64,000 nt of DNA from NCBI RefSeq assembly GCF_000208865.1, contig NC_018396.1:6504514-6568513 (forward strand). Reading direction: 5' to 3'. This DNA is from Neospora caninum Liverpool (taxonomy: Eukaryota; Apicomplexa; Conoidasida; Eucoccidiorida; Sarcocystidae). Both the position numbers and the translations under genes were made by a program. Positions 58,864 through 64,000 of this stretch are shown in pieces. How positions within the stretch are numbered: the first letter of the stretch is position 1; the number at the start of each line of letters is the position of its first letter. The notes below the pieces were generated by a model that was not told where the DNA came from, searched no databases, and worked only from the letters and a program-made list of their open reading frames with translations.

Positions 58864-59599
58864 AACTGCATCTGGGCGTCTTCGATGTTAATGGCGACAT
58901 TCCCCCAGAGGAGAGTTTGAGAGAGCTCAATATCCCTGTCGTTGACAGCGGCGTGAATCTGCATGCGCAGGAGGTGCGTCAAGACGCAGCGCTCGTGATA
59001 CTAACACAGCCAAGCGTTTCGGCCAGTAGAGGGACAGGCATGCAGAGATGTTAAACCAACCATGTCAGTCGATTCCTATGAGAGCGATGGTCAGAAGTAG
59101 GATTATATCCACACACATTTCCAGATATATGTATATGTAGAGGGAGGTGGACGTTGGGGGATGATTTGCAAGGTGTATAGAGATAGAGTTGTTTGGGTCT
59201 ACAAGTATGTAGTGTAGCTCTGTAGATGGAGCTGCCTTCACAGATATGTGAAGATTGAAGGCAACACCGAAAGACGGATAAATGGTGCGTTTTTACGCAG
59301 GCGGCTGAGTGAGCGCGGTGATGCACGCCAGACGCCAGGGTCTTTTGCGCGTGTCCTCTCGGTGTGTGTCTGCCTGCTTTTAGGATGCTGTCGCGAACTC
59401 CTTGGCGGATCCCGTGCGGTTTTTGCTGGAGCAGAAGGCGTTGGAGCAACGCCTGAAGACGCTCGGCGAGGCGAGCGCCGACGACGAAGGCTGGGCACGG
59501 GGGCCAGGGTGCCGACAGCTGATTCAGGTGCTCAGCTCAGGCGATGAGAGCAGCGACGAAGAACCGGAAGATGAAGCTGCGGAGTTGGCCGAGACATAG
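58864..59599 (+). CDS. 3' exons of an unidentified gene (5' end in gap)
   Basis: Two exons join in phase 0: 58864-58973 (preceded by TCGGACAG, ending GAG|GTGCGT) and 59384-59599 (preceded by GCTTTTAG, ending in TAG). Together they encode about 107 residues: ELHLGVFDVNGDIPPEESLR..., then DAVANSLADPVRFLLEQKAL... and a very acidic Ser-rich end (SSGDESSDEEPEDEAAE) that looks like a casein-kinase-2 substrate. The first exon starts with two bases of a split codon, so at least one exon is missing upstream, most likely in the N gap. The family is not recognised. The opposite strand across exon 1 is also open but has no compatible splice sites, so + is preferred. Confidence 0.5.
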
Positions 59600-60328
59600 A
59601 CGCAGGAACACTACAGACACACGGAGACAGCAGTGGAAGAAGGGAGGATTTGAACGGGAATCGTGAACCTGGCGACGGGAACGTGGCGGAAGAAGACACC
59701 TGACGCCCCCACAAAACAGAGGCGAGAAGGAGAGACGCACAGAGAAAAGGAAGGATGCAAGGTTGTGGACGCAGAGAATCAACGGGGAGGCGAAAAAGAT
59801 AAAGACAGGCGAAGAGAAGAGACAGAAGAGAGAAGAGACAGAAGAGAGAAGAGAGAGAAAGGGGAGTTTCAGGTAGATGCGTCTCACTTGAAAACGCGTG
59901 AGGTCGTCGCAGTGTGGTTTTGTCTTTGTGAGGCAAATGCGGAAAACAAAAATCCGCCGTGAATCGAAACGCGCAGCGTGAAAAAACCGTCTCTTTTCAA
60001 ATTTTCTTTTCGACCTCTCCCGCGCCCTTGGGGGCCGTGCGCGTCCCTCGCCACTGCCGTTCGGCCCTCGATATCACTCTCAAAGTACCCCATTGTTTCA
60101 GCTCTCTCGGGCTTCTGCACGGCTGCTTGAGAATGCGGCCAGTGCCTGCAACCGCATGCAGCCACACTCTAGCGAACATTCGCAGGCTCTTTCCGTTCTC
60201 CTTCAGAGGACTCTCTCCAAACGCAGATATGAGAGACGCGCCTTCTCGACGGCCTTCCCCTCCATGAGTCAGCAAAATCTGACTACCAAATCGACTCTCC
60301 CCACATACCATCCTACACTATAAACATG

Positions 60329-60331
<3 letters not shown>

Positions 60332-60363
<32 letters not shown>
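60332..60363. repeat. AT microsatellite with adjacent TTTAGGGTTTAG
   Basis: About 16 AT units followed directly by GCTTTAGGGTTTAGTATAT. The TTTAGGG heptamer equals the apicomplexan/plant-type telomere repeat, here one and a half copies only. Confidence 0.9.
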
Positions 60364-60365
<2 letters not shown>

Positions 60366-60934
60366 TTTAGGGTTTAGTATATACATATATCTGCAAATAC
60401 TCATCTATATGGAGGTTTGAAGCTAGATATGCATATACATCTATGTAAATATATTTTCATGGATATAGATGTCTACGCTTATGCATTGTTTTGTATACAC
60501 GTTTATTTCCGAATATAATTATATATAAATAAGGATAGAAGAGGGTGTATGTGTTTTTGGAATTGAGTCCGAGAGGTTGCTGGATGCGGCTCGGGTTTGA
60601 GAGCCTGCTGTATGGGCATGTCGCTGCATGCAGTTTGTTGCGAGGAAAACTGAGGGCAAGAGTCCGCCTTTTTCTGGCATTTCAACGTCGTCACGTTCGC
60701 GTTCCACCAGGCGGCTTCAGGTGCAAACTGCGCGGCCAGTTTTGAGACGCAAAAACTGAGGACGAAGCACACGCCCGTTTTGCATGCACGCAGGCGCCAG
60801 GCACCCCCACTCCCCCTTGAAGCCTCACCTCAGCTCTGTTTCTTGGGATCAGAAATGTCCCTACACCGCAAACTCCCCAAAGAAAACCCCCTCTTCCAGT
60901 CACTGCATGATTCTACATATACCGACCTATATAT

Positions 60935-61004
60935 GTATATATATATATATATATATGCAAAACTATATACATAATTATACATATATATATATATATATAT
61001 ATAT
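60935..61004. repeat. Paired AT microsatellites
   Basis: Two AT runs (about 60935-60956 and 60980-61004) separated by GCAAAACTATATACATAATT. Confidence 0.88.
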
Positions 61005-61222
61005 CGAGAGATGGCCACATGTTCACGCCTATCAACACGGAGAGGACTGTACATCCACGCCTCTAGGTACATACAGATACACAAACATGCATGCGTATAT
61101 ATGTATATTTATGAAGTAGGCAATTCCTCAGTGGCGAGGGCGCGTCACTTCTTGGGTTCTCGGAGTTTTTGCAGGATTGAAGACCATCACGAATTGCACG
61201 TGAAAAGAGGCAAGTTCCAATC

Positions 61223-61726
61223 TCATCGAGGAACAGGGTTAAGCCACTGACCGCCTTGGCCGTAGGCAGCAGCCACAAGTTGCGCAGCTGAAAAAAAAAT
61301 CATCCATTTTTGCACAACGAAAAACCAGAAAGTAAAAGAGGTTGCCTGTTCACGCGAACGTTCTGTCATTTCAGTTCTTCTCCCCGCACTCACTTTCCGG
61401 GTTTCTCTCTCTCACTTCGCTGCCACGCGCCTTCTCAAAAATCTCCCTCCTTTCATCTTTCTCTGGTCTTCTGTCTTACGCCGTTTCTCCCTCTCCTTCC
61501 GTCCTCTCTGCGCTCGTTCTTCTCTCCTCGCCGCGAGTTCGTTTTCTGTTTGTTTCTCTCTCGGCACCCCGCACGCCCCTCCTCGCCGTCTCTCCATTTA
61601 GCCGTCTTCACCTTCCCGTCGTTAAAACGCGCTTCTTCTTTCTACTTCCTTTGAGAAGCGTCAGTCCTCCTAAATACAATCCCTCTCCCACGTTACGCAT
61701 AAACTTCCAAATGTACATTCCATATT

Positions 61727-61765
<39 letters not shown>

Positions 61766-62727
61766 ATGTTTGTATCTACATGTGACTGTGTTTTTCTACT
61801 ATACAACCCTAAACAGATATATAAAAATGTATGTGGATGTGTAATTAAGCACTTTCTGTTCGCCAGTGTGTGCGTGACTGAAGGTAGGGGGGAGTCTGGT
61901 AAAACTTACTTTTCTTTTGCTTCCGAACCATGTAGATCATGTGCCACGCTTTGTACGTGCCGTAGAGGACGAGCCCCATCCCGAGAGGGTTGGCCCACCA
62001 CCAAGCGCGGTACTGCGATCTGAAAACAAGGCGAAAAGCGCAACTCTCTCCCGTTAGCGACGCCTTCTCACGCCTCCGTCTTAAACGGCAAAAGACGCCC
62101 TCATGTCCATACACAACTGTGCATATATATATATATATATACATACATATATGCATATTTACATATATAGGTCTGTGTAAATCAAGAAGGGTTCTGCGAG
62201 AAACATGAAAAAAGAACCGATGTTTCCACTTTGTTCCCAAGTTTGGCGTCCAGATGTGTAGGCTTTGTTCTTGCATCGGCAAACGCACAACTCCACCGAC
62301 ACACATCCCCCCTTTTCTACAGTCAAGTATAACTATATTTGTACATAGAGACGGATGTAAATAAGTGAAGCATCTGCTCCAGAATCTCCAGATATATATG
62401 GCTTCAGCCATAGAGATCTACGCGGCGAGAGTTTAAATAGACACACTCCGCGGGAGACACATGAACATAAAGAACCAGCGGCAATACACATAATCAACAT
62501 ATATATATATATATGCGGCTCGGTGGAGAGACGTGCGGATCGATGTTTGGTGGGAGTTTGACGCACGCGCGGGAGATCTGTGCAAACTGGTTGTTCGTCC
62601 AGTCGAGCGCGCTTCGGTAGACTTCAGTCGCGGATTTTCCTTCCATTTTTTTCCACGTTCGCGTCCACTGAACGGGGTTGATGGCGCGCCCGGCCATCGC
62701 GATGTACTGCTGGAAGTGGAACCCCAT
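61223..62727 (-). CDS. Small mitochondrial-type membrane protein (111 aa)
   Basis: Three exons agree in phase: 62727-62567, 62019-61910 and 61287-61223, giving 111 residues. The first junction (R-A split GC|A) uses GTGCGT..TTTTCAG; the second uses GTAAGT..TTTTTCAG. The N-terminus MGFHFQQYIAMAGRAINPVQW is amphipathic; a soluble helical part follows (KKMEGKSATEVYRSALDWTN); then one transmembrane helix flanked by aromatic residues (YRAWWWANPLGMGLVLYGTY), a basic membrane-exit patch (MVRKQKK) and a short end (GGQWLNPVPR). This size and topology fit small subunits of respiratory complexes. ATP synthase subunit f has the same order of a Tyr/Trp-rich entry, one helix and a basic exit, but sequence identity is too low to name it. 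The start is the first Met that gives this N-terminus; 62823 would add a hydrophobic lead. Confidence 0.7.
61731..61763. repeat. AT microsatellite in intron 2, near CCCTAAA
   Basis: About 16 AT units inside intron 2 of the small membrane-protein gene. Downstream at 61807-61814, ACCCTAAAC is the reverse complement of the telomere-type word beside the repeat at 60332. Confidence 0.88.
62122..62140. repeat. AT microsatellite in intron 1
   Basis: Short AT run followed by ACATACATATATGC, in intron 1 of the small membrane-protein gene. A second one lies at 62499-62514 in the same intron. Confidence 0.85.
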
Positions 62728-64000
62728 CTCGGCTAGCGAGAACGGAAGGAGAAAGACCCGCAGAAGAACGCAGAAAGAGAGAGACGAGAAAGCGTCGAAA
62801 AAAAGGAGCGAGGAAAAGGACAACCGAGAACGGAGAGGCGGCGTGGCAACGACAGCGAGAAACAGAGAGAGTATAGGTGGAGATGAATGGGGAGATAAAG
62901 AAAAAGATTAAGGGGGAGATCAAGGGGGAGATCAAGGGAGAGATTAAAAGGGAGAGAACAAGAGAGAACGGACGGAGTGTGTGCGGAGATGGCTGACTGG
63001 AATCGGCGACGCGTTTTTCGATTCGCTTTCACGTGTTGCCAGTTGCACACAAGTGAAAATCTGTTGCTTTCTTGAAGAGAGACAGGAAGCCACAAACGAG
63101 CAAAGTGGAGTTAGAATCGAAGGCGAACGGACAGGGACGGCTCCCCAGACGTCAGGCGCGTCTGAGGCAAAGCGAAAAGCGCAAAAAGACCGAGCCCGCG
63201 GGATTCTGTCCAGGAGTGCCGCGACGCGGAAGAGGACGGTCACAGAAGAAGAGAAAACAACAACAGGGAGAAAGTGAAGAGGCCACGTTCTCTTTTCACC
63301 ACGTGCATTCGCCCGAACGCGGTTAAGAAAATCGCAAGCGATTCACGCCGCGCACTTTCGAGACAAGCAGCGGGTCTGTGTGTGATCCCACCGACTCTTC
63401 TTTAAGGCGGAAGGATGCACAAAGGCCGAGGGTTTTTACGAGAAACCTTGCTTTGGAAGAGAGAAAGCGCAGCCCTCGTGTCTTGCGTCGTGAAGAGGAG
63501 AGGAAACGGGAGAAGGCGGGGGACACGAGGCTTCTTTTTGAAGCGGAGGGACGCAGCAAGAATGTTCCGCTCGGTCTCTCTCGCGCCCTCTTCTTGCCTT
63601 TGCTGATGTTGAACGGCGACAGTGCATGCAAGGCCCTTTTTACGCGCTAACTTTGCGAACTTTTCAAATTACCGCGTGCCTGCGAAACACATCGAGAGAA
63701 GCGAAAGAAGGGAGACGCCGGCGTTAAGAAGCCGCGAGAGCTGGGGAAAAGTTGCAAGTCCTCACTGAGCGTCAATCCCGACGCAGTTTCTTCCTTTTTC
63801 CATCATACTCGCCTTTCCCTTCTCTCTTACGAGACCACCGTTTCAAGTGTATCTGCACAGGGAAACCAGGCTCGGTGTCGCGAAACGGCGAGGCAGCTTC
63901 GTCTTCCTCTCCTCCTCTCTTTCTCTTTCATCTCTCTCTTCTTGTTTCCTTTTTCTTCTTTCCGCTCTGGTTTGATGTCCTTTTCTCCTTTCTGTGGAGG
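62728..64000. other. Upstream region of the small membrane-protein gene
   Basis: 1.3 kb to the window edge. It contains a purine-rich stretch with a 12-bp unit (GGGGGAGATCAA) repeated at about 62910-62940, and a pyrimidine-rich end (63899-63995). No supported exon; the open frames at 63323-63650 overlap on both strands. Confidence 0.4.

Larger units (their letters stand above)
59600..61222. other. Convergent 3' region rich in microsatellites
   Basis: Between two genes that face each other. It contains a purine tract of AGAAGAGAC-type repeats (about 59805-59870), AT microsatellites and a telomere-like word at 60365-60376. ORFs here cross the simple repeats and are not credible. Confidence 0.5.

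Noticed and set aside
58820..58982. Minus-strand frame MTHLLRMQIHAAVNDRDIEL... to the right of the gap
   Set aside because: It was considered as an upstream SDHA exon, but no SDHA motif matches. The + strand over the same bases has splice sites and a phase that fit the exon at 59384.
60784..61119. Frames crossing AT repeats that encode runs of Ile-Tyr
   Set aside because: The residues come from microsatellite translation, not from a gene.

Overview
The window looks like nuclear DNA of a coccidian apicomplexan in the Toxoplasma/Neospora/Hammondia/Besnoitia group. The evidence is gene content (an ApiAT/SLC43-type amino-acid transporter, an ApiAP2 factor with a C-terminal ACDC domain), intron-rich genes with GT..AG junctions, conserved enzymes swollen by low-complexity insertions, and AT microsatellites with TTTAGGG/CCCTAAA-like words beside them. 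The exact species cannot be fixed from the sequence alone.

Layout. 1-15 kb: the 5' part of an adenosine/adenine deaminase gene (-, runs off the left edge), an ApiAT/SLC43-like transporter (+), a TPR-repeat protein (+), and a small predicted secreted protein (-). 15.4-20.6 kb: an RsmH/MraW-type rRNA (cytosine-N4) methyltransferase (-), with five exons whose phases all agree. 21-31 kb: a gene-poor stretch with Ala/Gly-rich, partly His-rich hydrophobic proteins that may form a lineage-specific family, plus a small secreted-protein candidate. 32-64 kb: a visibly more GC-rich half with conserved genes: exonuclease V (EXO5, -), PRMT5 (+, head-to-head with EXO5), a 28-29 bp minisatellite, a two-AP2-domain ApiAP2 factor with an ACDC domain (-), the C-terminal half of succinate dehydrogenase flavoprotein (-), a 100-N assembly gap, the 3' exons of an unidentified gene (+), and a 111-residue, probably mitochondrial, membrane protein (-).

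The genes are mostly independent housekeeping loci, not an operon-like system. They cover purine deamination, amino-acid uptake, organellar rRNA methylation, DNA repair, arginine methylation, transcription control and respiration. The observations most worth a second look are: a PCNA-interaction-like (PIP) motif at the extreme C-terminus of the EXO5 homologue; the N gap that cuts off the 5' ends of two divergent genes; the Ala/Gly-rich protein group at 22-30 kb; and an in-frame candidate upstream exon for PRMT5. No tRNA, rRNA, CRISPR array or intact transposon was seen.
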